Assembly: GCF_000153825.1 (NCBI RefSeq)
Contig: NZ_DS022299.1
Coordinates: 2,473,707-2,537,706 of the forward strand
Source: Synechococcus sp. RS9916
GTDB taxonomy: Bacteria > Cyanobacteriota > Cyanobacteriia > PCC-6307 > Cyanobiaceae
DNA: 64,000 bases
Direction: 5' to 3'
Below the pieces are notes generated by a model that was given only the letters and a program-made list of their open reading frames with translations, was not told the origin of the DNA and searched no databases. Below, piece after piece: positions 24,873 through 34,343 of the stretch. Both the position numbers and the translations under genes were made by a program. Numbering within the stretch: position 1 is the first letter of the stretch; the number at the start of each line of letters is the position of its first letter.

Positions 24873-25952
24873 TCAACCGATGGCGGGAGCTTGCAGAGCC
24901 ACAGGAGTGGACTCAGCAGCAGCCAGGTCGAGGGGGAAGTTGTGAGCGTTGCGCTCGTGCATCACTTCCATGCCGAGGTTGGCGCGGTTCAGCACATCAG
25001 CCCAGGTATTCAGGACGCGGCCCTGACCATCAAGGATGGACTGGTTGAAGTTGAAACCGTTGAGGTTGAACGCCATGGTGCTGACGCCCAGGGCAGTGAA
25101 CCAGATGCCAACGACAGGCCAGGCAGCCAGGAAGAAGTGAAGGCTGCGGCTGTTGTTGAAGGAGGCGTATTGGAAGATCAGGCGACCGAAGTAACCGTGG
25201 GCAGCCACGATGTTGTAGGTCTCTTCCTCTTGGCCGAACTTGTAGCCGTAGTTCTGGGACTCGCTCTCGGTGGTTTCACGCACCAGGGAGGAGGTCACCA
25301 GGGAGCCGTGCATGGCGGAGAACAGGCTGCCACCGAAAACACCAGCCACACCCAGCATGTGGAAGGGGTGCATCAGGATGTTGTGCTCGGCCTGGAACAC
25401 CAGCATGAAGTTGAAGGTGCCAGAGATGCCCAGGGGCATGCCGTCAGAGAAGGAACCCTGACCGAAGGGGTAGACCAGGAAGACTGCAGAAGCAGCGGCC
25501 ACGGGTGCGCTGTAAGCAACGCAGATCCAAGGACGCATGCCGAGGCGGTAGGAGAGTTCCCACTCGCGACCCATGTAGCAGAAGATGCCGATCAGGAAGT
25601 GGAAGACAACCAGCTGGTAAGGACCGCCGTTGTACAGCCACTCATCGAGAGAAGCAGCTTCCCAGATGGGATAGAAGTGCAGGCCGATGGCGTTGGAGGA
25701 AGGAACAACAGCACCGGAGATGATGTTGTTGCCGTAGATCAGGGAGCCGGCGACGGGCTCACGGATGCCGTCGATGTCGACGGGGGGAGCTGCGATGAAC
25801 GCAACGATGAAGCAGGTGGTGGCGGCCAGCAGGGTGGGGATCATCAGCACACCGAACCAGCCCACATAGAGGCGGTTGTTGGTGGAGGTGACCCACTCGC
25901 AGAACTGCTGCCAGCCAGTGGCGCCGGAGCGCTGCTGAATGGTGGTGGTCAT
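24873..25952 (-). CDS. psbA: Photosystem II D1 protein, D1:2 type (copy 1)
   Basis: 359 residues starting [10 protein letters not shown] at 25952 (the frame is open further upstream but D1 starts here). D1 binds the reaction-centre chlorophylls, pheophytin, QB and the Mn cluster. Residue 130 is Glu (CYMGREWEL), which marks the high-light D1:2 form. The C-terminal processing site follows Ala344 ([11 protein letters not shown] region). The protein is identical to the copy at 34344. The upstream region differs from that copy and contains a 15-bp palindrome at 26001-26015. Confidence 0.97.
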   Translation of the reverse strand: MTTTIQQRSGATGWQQFCEWVTSTNNRLYVGWFGVLMIPTLLAATTCFIVAFIAAPPVDIDGIREPVAGSLIYGNNIISGAVVPSSNAIGLHFYPIWEAASLDEWLYNGGPYQLVVFHFLIGIFCYMGREWELSYRLGMRPWICVAYSAPVAAASAVFLVYPFGQGSFSDGMPLGISGTFNFMLVFQAEHNILMHPFHMLGVAGVFGGSLFSAMHGSLVTSSLVRETTESESQNYGYKFGQEEETYNIVAAHGYFGRLIFQYASFNNSRSLHFFLAAWPVVGIWFTALGVSTMAFNLNGFNFNQSILDGQGRVLNTWADVLNRANLGMEVMHERNAHNFPLDLAAAESTPVALQAPAIG

Positions 25953-26000
25953 GAGAACGGAAAACGCCGTTGGGCTTGCGCCCGATGGCAAATAAGGAAG

Positions 26001-26015
26001 GTCGGATAATCCGAC
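26001..26015. promoter_or_regulatory. Perfect palindrome upstream of psbA copy 1
   Basis: GTCGGATAATCCGAC: two 7-base arms around one central base, about 50 bases upstream of the psbA start codon. It is not present upstream of the second psbA. It may be a regulator site or part of the 5' leader; which one cannot be decided from sequence. Confidence 0.4.
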
Positions 26016-26106
26016 TAAACAAATGTAAAGGCGTTTTGCGCAATGTGTACAACTTGTCCGCTTGTTGGCGGTCAGCCCTGCTGATTTCACTGATCAGCCC
26101 CGCTGA

Positions 26107-27690
26107 TCAGTGCTGGGAGGTGCGCAGTTCTTGGGCTTGCTCGGGGCTGATCCGTCCAGCCGCTTCGAGCACATCGCCGATGGTGTCCAGCGTCAGCACC
26201 GCTTGGAGGTGAAGACCCTGGTCTTCCAGTCGTTTCTTGGCGCGGGTGTCATCACGGCCGCCATGGTCGAGAAACACCACCACATCCTTCACACTCAGGC
26301 CAGAGTCTTTGAGTTTGGCGATCCCTTCCAGCACGCTGCCCCCGGTGATCAGGATGTCGTCGACCACCGCAACGGTTTCTCCTTCGTTGAACTCACCTTC
26401 GACGAGTCGCCTGGTGCCATGGGCTTTGACTTCCTTGCGTGGGTAGATCAGCGGTTTGTGCAGCTGCAGTGACAGACCGGTGGCGGTTGGTAAGGAGCCA
26501 TAGGGGATGCCGGCGATGCGATCGAAGCTCAGCGGTCGCAGCACCTGGGCGTAGCAGTCGAGAACCCGGTGGAAGAGCGCTGGATCGGAAATGATCTGGC
26601 GAAGATCCACGTAGTAATTGAAGATTGCCCCACTGGCTTGCTTGAACTCGCCGAACAGCAGACAGCGGATGTCGAACAGATCAATCACCAGCTCCCGCAG
26701 TTCTGGGTCGATGCTGGTGGTGACTGCGGAGCGGTTGGAATCCGCTAACGCAGGTGGGGTTTGCTCGGCATGGGGCCAGATCCTGCATTGATCGGAAGGC
26801 GCGTCCGGTTGTTGCTGATGGCGCAGGTGGTCTTCCCGTATCTGGTTGATCCTCTGTTTGAGCGCCTTGGTTTGGCCGTTGATATCGCTGTCATTGAGGA
26901 GGCTTTGGGGTAGAGGCAGCAGAAGTCCATCCCCGGCTTGGTTGAGGCCGCTGGCCAGAAGGCGTTGCAGGTTGCCTTCTTCTCCCCAGAGCGAGCGGAG
27001 CATGACAAACCGTTCTGGAGCGGCCTGGCGAACCCGCTCCAGGATTGTGGGGTCACTCGTGCCAACCTCCAAGAGCAGTTGATCCGGGGTGCCCCAGCTC
27101 TGGCTTTCTTTCACCAGCTGCAGATACAGAGGTCGGTCCTCATCGGGGTGATGTTGCAGCACCCGTGCAGCGGGATTGGAGCTGTGGCAATTGATCACCA
27201 CTCCCTTTCCCGGGTAGAGCAGAAACGGGGCAGCGATGTCTTGGCCGGCCAGCGGATTGAGAGTGACAGCGTCTGCCTGCAGGGTTTTGAACAGGTAGGC
27301 CGCAATGGCGCTGGAGCTGTTCAGGTCACCGTGCTTGATGTCGATGATCAGAGGTAGATCGGGAGGGAGCAGTTCGCGCACCTCCATCAGAAGTTCAACC
27401 CCCGCCGATCCCATGGCTTGATAGAAGCCAAGGCTGGGCTTGTAGGCGCAAACGTGATCCTCCGTGGCTTCAATGACTGATTTGCACCACGACCGGGCCT
27501 GACTCAGCAGTGAGCTCCCGCCTAGGCCTCTCGGGGATGCCCAGTTGCGCAGCATTTCCGGGTTGGGATCAAGGCCGGTGACCAGGAGCGACTGACGGCT
27601 AGTCATGGCCTCGGTGAGTGCCGTGAAGAATCCCATGGCCCTCGCTGTGGGTCTCATCAGATTGCGCGCTTGCTCGAGCTCATGTCCCAT
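26107..27690 (-). CDS. pyrF-pyrE: OMP decarboxylase - orotate phosphoribosyltransferase fusion
   Basis: About 527 residues from the ATG at 27690. The N-terminal half (about 20-300) is a type-2 orotidine-5'-phosphate decarboxylase (VTGLDPNPEML; IIDIKHGDLNSSS with the Lys/Asp catalytic set; LNPLAGQD; EVGTSDPT). The C-terminal half (about 335-520) is an orotate phosphoribosyltransferase with the PRPP loop AVVDDILITGGSVLEG. The two last steps of UMP synthesis are thus joined in the order PyrF-PyrE, opposite to the eukaryotic UMP synthase. Confidence 0.9.
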   Translation of the reverse strand: MGHELEQARNLMRPTARAMGFFTALTEAMTSRQSLLVTGLDPNPEMLRNWASPRGLGGSSLLSQARSWCKSVIEATEDHVCAYKPSLGFYQAMGSAGVELLMEVRELLPPDLPLIIDIKHGDLNSSSAIAAYLFKTLQADAVTLNPLAGQDIAAPFLLYPGKGVVINCHSSNPAARVLQHHPDEDRPLYLQLVKESQSWGTPDQLLLEVGTSDPTILERVRQAAPERFVMLRSLWGEEGNLQRLLASGLNQAGDGLLLPLPQSLLNDSDINGQTKALKQRINQIREDHLRHQQQPDAPSDQCRIWPHAEQTPPALADSNRSAVTTSIDPELRELVIDLFDIRCLLFGEFKQASGAIFNYYVDLRQIISDPALFHRVLDCYAQVLRPLSFDRIAGIPYGSLPTATGLSLQLHKPLIYPRKEVKAHGTRRLVEGEFNEGETVAVVDDILITGGSVLEGIAKLKDSGLSVKDVVVFLDHGGRDDTRAKKRLEDQGLHLQAVLTLDTIGDVLEAAGRISPEQAQELRTSQH

Positions 27691-27707
27691 TCCATCCAAG
27701 AAATGAA

Positions 27708-28220
27708 TCAATTGGCGCGCGCGTCGATCCATACCGCCAGAAGCACGATTGTGGCGGCGATGGTGGTGTCGATCATGCGGTTGCTGATGCTGTTGGCCAC
27801 CGGATCTCCCACCAGGGCAAAAGCGGCGACGATCCAGATGGTCACACCAACGACAGCTGTGGCGTAGTGCACCCAGACGTAGGCGATCAACAGTCCTGCT
27901 CCCAGGAGAGAGAGCGGTAACCAGTCCGCTCCTTGTGGGTTGCTCCACCGCACCACCAGTTCGATGAACCCCAGTCCCAGGAGGGTGCCATGCAAGCGAT
28001 GGGCCACACGATTGCAGGTGCTGGGCAGCTGGGCTCTGCTCATCCAGGCCACCGACATGGGCAGCCAGTACTGATGGGGCCAGCCTGTCGATTCCGAGAT
28101 GGCTGTTGCAACCATGAGGCTCATGGCCAGTCGAATGCCATGACGCACGTGCACGTCTGACGGATTGAAGGCCTTCAGATCAGTCCAGAGCGGAGGGCTG
28201 CGCAGGCGTTCATGCTTCAC
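27708..28220 (-). CDS. FUSC-family membrane protein, C-terminal half after an in-frame stop
   Basis: 170 residues from a GTG directly following the TAG of the upstream half, in the same frame. It contains HVRHGIRLAMSLMVATAIS, WLPMSVAWMSRAQLPSTCNR and three further hydrophobic segments, which is the second membrane bundle of FUSC/YccS-like aromatic-acid exporters. Read with the upstream frame, the total is about 350-359 residues, a normal size for the cyanobacterial family. It may be separately translated from the GTG, a pseudogene half, or read through. Confidence 0.65.
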   Translation of the reverse strand: MKHERLRSPPLWTDLKAFNPSDVHVRHGIRLAMSLMVATAISESTGWPHQYWLPMSVAWMSRAQLPSTCNRVAHRLHGTLLGLGFIELVVRWSNPQGADWLPLSLLGAGLLIAYVWVHYATAVVGVTIWIVAAFALVGDPVANSISNRMIDTTIAATIVLLAVWIDARAN

Positions 28221-28757
28221 CTATTGGCAGGCAAGAACCACTGCGCAGCCAATGGTTTGAAGCAATCTCCCCAGCAGAATCAGCCCCATGTCGTGCAGAG
28301 CCGAGACCATCGGGCCGGGATAGCCCACGTAAATCGTGAACACCACCAACGTGAGCAGGCTGGTGACAGCCGTTCGCGTGTGGTGGGTTGCTGCAGAGGC
28401 GCAGATCAAGTCCATGGCGCCACTGGCGAGAACGGCCAGTGGCGCGTTTTCACCAACAGCGGCCCCGAATCCAGTGGCGAGTGTGAGCCAGCTGGTGGTC
28501 CAGGTCATCGTGCGCCAGGGATGCTCGCGTCCCTGGCCGGTTTCGGCGATTGCCGTGAACACCGACCCCAGGGTGAGGGGCAGCAGGGCCCGGGGGGCAT
28601 TCAGGGTTAGAGCGATCCAGCCCAGCAGGGTGGTGATGCCAGCTCCACGCACCACATCAGCCCAGGCGGCATGGGAGGGCCTGGCAAAGTCCAGCAGTGA
28701 AGGAAGGTCCCAGAGGCCATGGCCGCCTTCAGGTCGGTGCATCGCTGCGGCCTTCAT
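28221..28757 (-). CDS. FUSC-family membrane protein, N-terminal half ending at in-frame amber codon
   Basis: 178 residues from the ATG at 28757 (the frame is open to 28787). Several hydrophobic helices: GAGITTLLGWIALTLNAP, LLPLTLGSVFTAIAE, SWLTLATGFGAAVG and a C-terminal LILLGRLLQTIGCAVVLAC, typical of the first FUSC bundle. It ends in TAG at 28221-28223, and the very next codon continues the family sequence in frame, so a single base change (for example TGG to TAG) probably split one gene. Confidence 0.65.
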   Translation of the reverse strand: MKAAAMHRPEGGHGLWDLPSLLDFARPSHAAWADVVRGAGITTLLGWIALTLNAPRALLPLTLGSVFTAIAETGQGREHPWRTMTWTTSWLTLATGFGAAVGENAPLAVLASGAMDLICASAATHHTRTAVTSLLTLVVFTIYVGYPGPMVSALHDMGLILLGRLLQTIGCAVVLACQ

Positions 28758-28783
28758 CGTGGCCGTGTATCGATCGCCGCATA

Positions 28784-28815
28784 ACAAAAAGCCCCCACCT
28801 TGCGGAGGGGGCTTT
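28784..28815 (-). terminator. Terminator of the truncated psbA
   Basis: The same stem (AAAGCCCCC/GGGGGCTTT) and T-run as at the two intact psbA genes. It probably now ends the lyase transcript, which runs through the psbA remnant. The 3' UTR between this hairpin and the psbA stop differs from the other two copies. Confidence 0.88.
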
Positions 28816-28868
28816 CCGATTCAACCGAAGCTGAATCTTTTGGAGACTTCAGCCTCAGGCTGTCTCGA

Positions 28869-30429
<1,561 letters not shown>

Positions 30430-30687
30430 TTGCCAACGCTATCCAAACCTAAAGCTAACAAAAATGCCACCTGAATATCAGAAAAAAAGCAACTCATAAA
30501 AGCAAACCATCAGACCCATGATATGAACATCCACAAACTAAAATTTCCCAAAAAGAGAAAAAGCAAAAACAAGAACCGCACAACTGCGCCGACTCACAAC
30601 TGCGCTCATCGCTACACCTCCGAACAAGCCAAGCTACTCAATGCCAACGTAATGCTGGCAGAATCAAGCAGCCCCGAACTTAGGCGA
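30430..30687. other. Gap between fciC-like gene and lyase gene
   Basis: 258 AT-rich bases with no supported gene. It should contain the light-colour-regulated promoter of the lyase gene; no clear operator repeat was recognised by eye. Confidence 0.4.
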
Positions 30688-30855
30688 CTACTTAACTCGC
30701 TTATCGATTATCTCAATCAAATGAGCATCATGCTTGGCACAAAAATCGACCACGCACTCACGAAGAATATGACCTATAGAAACTGATTCTGTATAACAAA
30801 GAAGCTTTAGTTTCTTGTGGAGCTCATCACTAAGCTCAAAGGTCACCCTTTTCAT
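30688..30855 (-). CDS. fciC: Small RHH regulator, fciC-like
   Basis: 55 residues from the ATG at 30855. A complete ribbon-helix-helix motif: strand KRVTFELSDE, helix LHKKLKLLCYTES, helix SIGHILRECVVDFCAKH. A short third regulator gene, fciC, is described in CA4-A islands between the AraC genes and mpeZ, which matches this position. The name rests on position, size and fold, not on a direct comparison. Confidence 0.6.
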   Translation of the reverse strand: MKRVTFELSDELHKKLKLLCYTESVSIGHILRECVVDFCAKHDAHLIEIIDKRVK

Positions 30856-31101
30856 ACCAAGACGAGACGACGATGAGCCAAAGGGATCAACTCCCAGGTT
30901 GAACCCATTTTACTTCTTCTGATAAGAAGTGGATAGGCACCTCGCCCTGCTTTACAAAGCGCAATAGCCAGGTAAGTAAAAATACTTACCCCATGCAGCA
31001 ATCCCGAACTCCTGAGTCATCGATCCATCAAAGGCTGACCGTGAATGGCCTACTCCCCAACACCAAACAAAATCATGATTCCAAGGATCAACATCGATAA
31101 A
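30856..31101. other. Intergenic stretch upstream of the fciC-like gene
   Basis: 246 AT-rich bases with no supported gene. It probably holds the promoter of the fciC-like gene and the end of the regulator operon. Confidence 0.4.
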
Positions 31102-32052
31102 CTACGAGGCTTGGATAGTTTGACTGGGAAGCTCACCAAAACTTGTGAAATACCTTCGCGCGAAACGACCTGCATGCTTAAAGCCATAGCGTATTGCAAC
31201 TGCACGGATAGTGGATTCATGGGATTGTGAATGATTGCCTTGCATCAACAAAGCTCTCCGAGACTCTTCTAACCTGACCTGCATCATCATCTCCATGATT
31301 CCCATACCAAAATATTCCTGACAAACTCTGTAGAGGGAGGCTTGGCTAGCGCCTAAATGCTTACAAACATCAGTCAATGACATTGGCGATTTCATAGCAT
31401 CATAGCTATGAGAAAGATGTACGATTTCAGACAGCAAGCCTTGATTTCTTAACTCGGCTTTCCTATATCGCCTTACTGTTCCTTCTTCTAAACAACAAGT
31501 GATCAGGTCATAGTACTTCGTAGCATTGACAATCCCTTGGTGCATATCTTTTCTTGCCAACTTTCTAAGTTGCAAGGCAGCGGGATGATCCACATCAAGC
31601 CCTCGCTTGTTGGTGAGATTATCTAGAGCGACTTGGGCATTACAAGCTTTTAATGAATCAATTAAAAGAGCTTTATCAAGCATGCATGCCGTAGATGAAC
31701 AAAATTCTGAATATTTACCCCAAGAGCTTGCAGTCGTGGAATTAAGAGTATTAAGACCTCCAATACTATTGGAACGCATCTCATAACCTTCACAATAACC
31801 AAGAGGATCAGCAGAGCTTTTCAACGGCGTAATCCAATTAAAATCAATTGACCAATCCGTACCCCAGCCTTCATAAAGAAGGGTTTTTGAAGCCTTGATT
31901 TCAGCAATTGAGACACCTGATGCGATTGCATGGCTCATGGAGTAGGTCCCTTCACCACGATCTAATTGTGTGATTCTTGTCTGCTGACCTAACTCAGCAA
32001 GGGTTTCTGACAAATGAAGGGGATCTTTATAAGAGAGAGAGAGTTTTATCAT
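31102..32052 (-). CDS. fciB: AraC-family regulator of chromatic acclimation (second of tandem)
   Basis: 316 residues. The N-terminal 200 residues form a sensor or dimerisation part without a recognised ligand site; the C-terminal about 95 residues are a double helix-turn-helix AraC domain (SLTDVCKHLGASQASLYRVC and RAVAIRYGFKHAGRFARRYF followed by GELPSQT). Tandem AraC genes next to a phycobilin lyase are the defining regulators of type IV chromatic acclimation, with opposite effects on the blue/green state. The start overlaps the upstream gene's stop (TAATG). The fciB label follows gene order and could be swapped with its neighbour. Confidence 0.75.
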   Translation of the reverse strand: MIKLSLSYKDPLHLSETLAELGQQTRITQLDRGEGTYSMSHAIASGVSIAEIKASKTLLYEGWGTDWSIDFNWITPLKSSADPLGYCEGYEMRSNSIGGLNTLNSTTASSWGKYSEFCSSTACMLDKALLIDSLKACNAQVALDNLTNKRGLDVDHPAALQLRKLARKDMHQGIVNATKYYDLITCCLEEGTVRRYRKAELRNQGLLSEIVHLSHSYDAMKSPMSLTDVCKHLGASQASLYRVCQEYFGMGIMEMMMQVRLEESRRALLMQGNHSQSHESTIRAVAIRYGFKHAGRFARRYFTSFGELPSQTIQAS

Positions 32053-33080
32053 TATCTATACCGCATAAGATCAGAAACCAAAACCGATACACTCCCAGCC
32101 TTATCAATAGTTTCTTCTGGGCTTTCGCCAAATGTTGCAAAGTAAAGCTTGCAAAATGTGTTCCAGTTGTTAAAGCCGTAATACAGGGCATTCTGCTTCA
32201 TTGTAAATATACGCAATCCCTTGGGAACATGTGGATTTAAATATGATTTTTTTACTTGTTCTAGCCTGATACTCTTGATAAGACCAAGAATGCTCATGTC
32301 AAAACTAGCTCGACAAGACTCTCTCAGTGATTTTGCGTCTGAATTAAGGTATTTAGTAATTTGAGAAATGGTCAAAGGGGGTAATCCCGGACGGTCCTCA
32401 TGAAGGAGCTTGACCAAGTCCTCAATCAAATCAGTTTTGTCAGACCTAACCGTACACAGATTTTCAATCTCTGGCGATTCTTCTAATGTTGCGATTGCTA
32501 GGTCATAGAAACTTTGACTGCATTTAACACCCTGCTTAAAATGCTTTTCAAAAAGTGCTTTTAACTGAGAGCTTGATGTAGCTTCTGAATCAATGCCAAT
32601 ACACTCCTCAAGTCTGGCATATGCGTTGTAGGCATTCATCTTATCTATTTGCTCTTTCAACTTATCCCACTTCAGACTCATGCAACACAAGACAGTGTTG
32701 GCACCAACAATGTCCCATGTATTGCCGCCAGTTTTATTCAAGCGATTAAATCCAGCGATGCTGAATTCCCGCATTTTGTGGCCACCAATAATTGTGTTAC
32801 TTTTAGAAACGCCGTTCGGATCGTTGATCCAGCAAAATGCAACCGAATTCTGATTGGCATCCTCTTCGTAGAGAAGAGTCTGGTTTGACTTAAAGATCTC
32901 AAGATGCACATGATTAATTGGCGCACAAATCGAGCTTGTCAAAAGCTCGCCTTTGGTTAACTGGGTGACATTGCAAGAGAAATTAGACTTGGAGTAATAT
33001 TCAGCATAGTGACTCTTGCAGTACTCCTCCATGCCCAATAAATCGCTAAAAATATATTCTTTTGCCTTTTTTGATCTCAT
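32052..33080 (-). CDS. fciA: AraC-family regulator of chromatic acclimation (first of tandem)
   Basis: 342 residues, same layout as its downstream neighbour: about 230 N-terminal residues of unknown fold, then an AraC-type DNA-binding domain (TISQITKYLNSDAKSLRESC; NALYYGFNNWNTFCKLYF, GESPEET). The two N-terminal parts share short similarities (LLYE, WI, MR-S-IGGLN/FNRLN), so the pair arose by duplication. It is translated first in the operon. The label fciA is assigned by order only. Confidence 0.75.
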   Translation of the reverse strand: MRSKKAKEYIFSDLLGMEEYCKSHYAEYYSKSNFSCNVTQLTKGELLTSSICAPINHVHLEIFKSNQTLLYEEDANQNSVAFCWINDPNGVSKSNTIIGGHKMREFSIAGFNRLNKTGGNTWDIVGANTVLCCMSLKWDKLKEQIDKMNAYNAYARLEECIGIDSEATSSSQLKALFEKHFKQGVKCSQSFYDLAIATLEESPEIENLCTVRSDKTDLIEDLVKLLHEDRPGLPPLTISQITKYLNSDAKSLRESCRASFDMSILGLIKSIRLEQVKKSYLNPHVPKGLRIFTMKQNALYYGFNNWNTFCKLYFATFGESPEETIDKAGSVSVLVSDLMRYR

Positions 33081-33413
33081 GCTGATGTTCGCTGAAAGTG
33101 TGGCACCTCAGCAAAAACTATTATTTAATTTTAGCCAGTTTAGCTTCAGCAACAAGATTTATGTATTTCCCTAAAGGGGGCGCTCCGATCACGACGCTGT
33201 GCTTGCGCCAGGAGCTAAGCATTTCTTGATATAATTTCTTGTTAATTGACTGCCTGCCTGCAGAGTCTCGTGTTACAAGTCAAAGCGGAATGGGTCATTG
33301 TGCCAGGTCGCAATTCATAAGTGCGGTATTGCATTCCTATTAATTGTAATACTGTATTTCTTGTCCTCGTTTAAGCATGAAAAGCGGTAGAAGAGGCAGA
33401 GGCTTTAATTCAG
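33081..33413. promoter_or_regulatory. Divergent control region between fci operon and Nif11 gene
   Basis: 333 AT-rich bases separating divergent starts at 33080 and 33414. A TATAAT box lies at 33230-33235 (plus strand) with no good -35; a second AT-rich stretch is at 33330-33365. It also contains GGGGGCGCTCC and TTGCGCCAGGAGC G/C islands. It is the likely binding region for the Fci regulators on the Nif11 gene and on their own operon. Confidence 0.45.
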
Positions 33414-33737
33414 GTGTCAAAATCCGAATTGCATGCGTTTATCGACAGAGGGCTTTCTGACGAGGCGTTTAGGAATGGGTTAAAGGAGCTTGGACCAGAG
33501 GAAATTATTGACTATGCCGCCAAAAATGGATTTAGCTTTTCAGATGAAATCAAAGGTCGGTTCATCAACCGCTGGAAAGGTGTTTATTTCTGTCCTCAGG
33601 CAATCATCGTAGGAGAATTGTGCCCAGGGCTTATACCAGCAGGTTACAAGAATCTCATTCATTACGCTCAAACAACATGTAGCTCTTCAAATTTAAAAGA
33701 GGAAGAGGGCGATTTTAGATCAGGAGCTCGATACTAG
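33414..33737 (+). CDS. Nif11-domain protein of the CA4 island
   Basis: 107 residues from a GTG start. Residues 1-48 match the Nif11 leader-like helix bundle (SKSELHAFIDRGLSDEAF, GPEEIIDYAAKNGFSFSDEI). Unlike lanthipeptide precursors, there is no GG cleavage site; the C-terminal half has scattered Cys (CPQ, CPG, TTCSS) and is not core-like. Published CA4 and phycobilisome regions contain a Nif11-type gene of unknown function (I recall it as unk10), to which this probably corresponds. Its TAG stop shares the palindrome CTAG at 33734-33737 with the convergent DUF2237 gene. Confidence 0.7.
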   Translation: MSKSELHAFIDRGLSDEAFRNGLKELGPEEIIDYAAKNGFSFSDEIKGRFINRWKGVYFCPQAIIVGELCPGLIPAGYKNLIHYAQTTCSSSNLKEEEGDFRSGARY

Positions 33738-34108
33738 CCTCTTGAATAAGCATGGCCTTGCAGGATCTCCAGAGAAATCGCCCGTAGCGTTGAGACATGA
33801 GTAGATTCAAGAATCACTGGAGGTGCCATGCAATCATTCCTTGCCTCCTTCCAGCGAGAGACGCACAAACACCAATGGTCGCCAGCTTTTAATCCGTCAA
33901 ACTGAAATATCGGATTTGGATCAATAAGATTATTCCCTTGCGCAAAGGTGTATGTCAGGAAGCCTTCGGTCATGACGCTGCAAATTGCATGTTGACCAAT
34001 GTCTGAATCATCTGTTCTGCAAAATCCGTCTTGGTACCAGCCCGCCATTGTCCGACAGCCGCATGGTCGGAGCGTCTCTCCTAAGACATTAATTAGCTCC
34101 ATATTCAA
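33734..34108 (-). CDS. DUF2237 protein
   Basis: 124 residues. Conserved segments: GWYQDGFCRTDDSDIGQHAI, CSVMTEGFLTYTFAQGNNL, DHWCLCVSRWKEA and APPVILESTH followed by a Leu-rich end, all characteristic of DUF2237. The Cys and His residues suggest metal binding; the function is unknown. It converges on the Nif11 gene with a 4-base overlap of stop codons and may be part of the acclimation island or its flank. Confidence 0.8.
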   Translation of the reverse strand: MNMELINVLGETLRPCGCRTMAGWYQDGFCRTDDSDIGQHAICSVMTEGFLTYTFAQGNNLIDPNPIFQFDGLKAGDHWCLCVSRWKEARNDCMAPPVILESTHVSTLRAISLEILQGHAYSRG

Positions 34109-34273
34109 GCAATCGTGCGATTTGCTTCTCGGTTAAGCATTCCTAGTGATAAGTCGGCTCGAGCGATTTCTTCAATCTGTATAACCACTCACAGCACAAC
34201 TTAGCACTGCACTAACGCATCGCTGCATGTGCAGCAGGCAAGCGCTAATCGACTTCTTCGGAGGCGTTTAAGC
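34109..34273. other. Island edge before psbA copy 2
   Basis: 165 bases with no supported gene, between the DUF2237 start and the psbA terminator. It contains the DUF2237 promoter and the island's right boundary. Confidence 0.4.
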
Positions 34274-34274
34274 A

Positions 34275-34305
34275 ACAAAAAGCCCCCACCTTGCGGAGGG
34301 GGCTT
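34275..34305 (-). terminator. psbA copy 2 terminator
   Basis: Same hairpin and T-run as copy 1, 39 bases after the stop codon on the minus strand. Confidence 0.92.
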
Positions 34306-34343
34306 TCCGATTCAGTTGACCTGAATCGTTTGTTGATTCCAGA

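Larger units (their letters stand above)
24803..25965 (-). repeat. psbA direct repeat, unit 1
   Basis: About 1163 bases covering terminator, 3' UTR, coding region and about 13 bases upstream of the start of psbA copy 1. It matches 34274-35436 with no indels and only a handful of silent differences. The similarity stops sharply upstream of the start codon. Confidence 0.9.

Noticed and set aside
24891-26009. 372-codon plus-strand frame opposite psbA (also at 34362-35495)
   Set aside because: It appears at both psbA copies only because their DNA is identical; composition is a reverse-frame artefact.
30523-30786. 87-codon plus-strand frame with a Lys-rich start
   Set aside because: Overlaps the RHH (fciC-like) gene on the minus strand, which has a clear fold; the plus frame has none.
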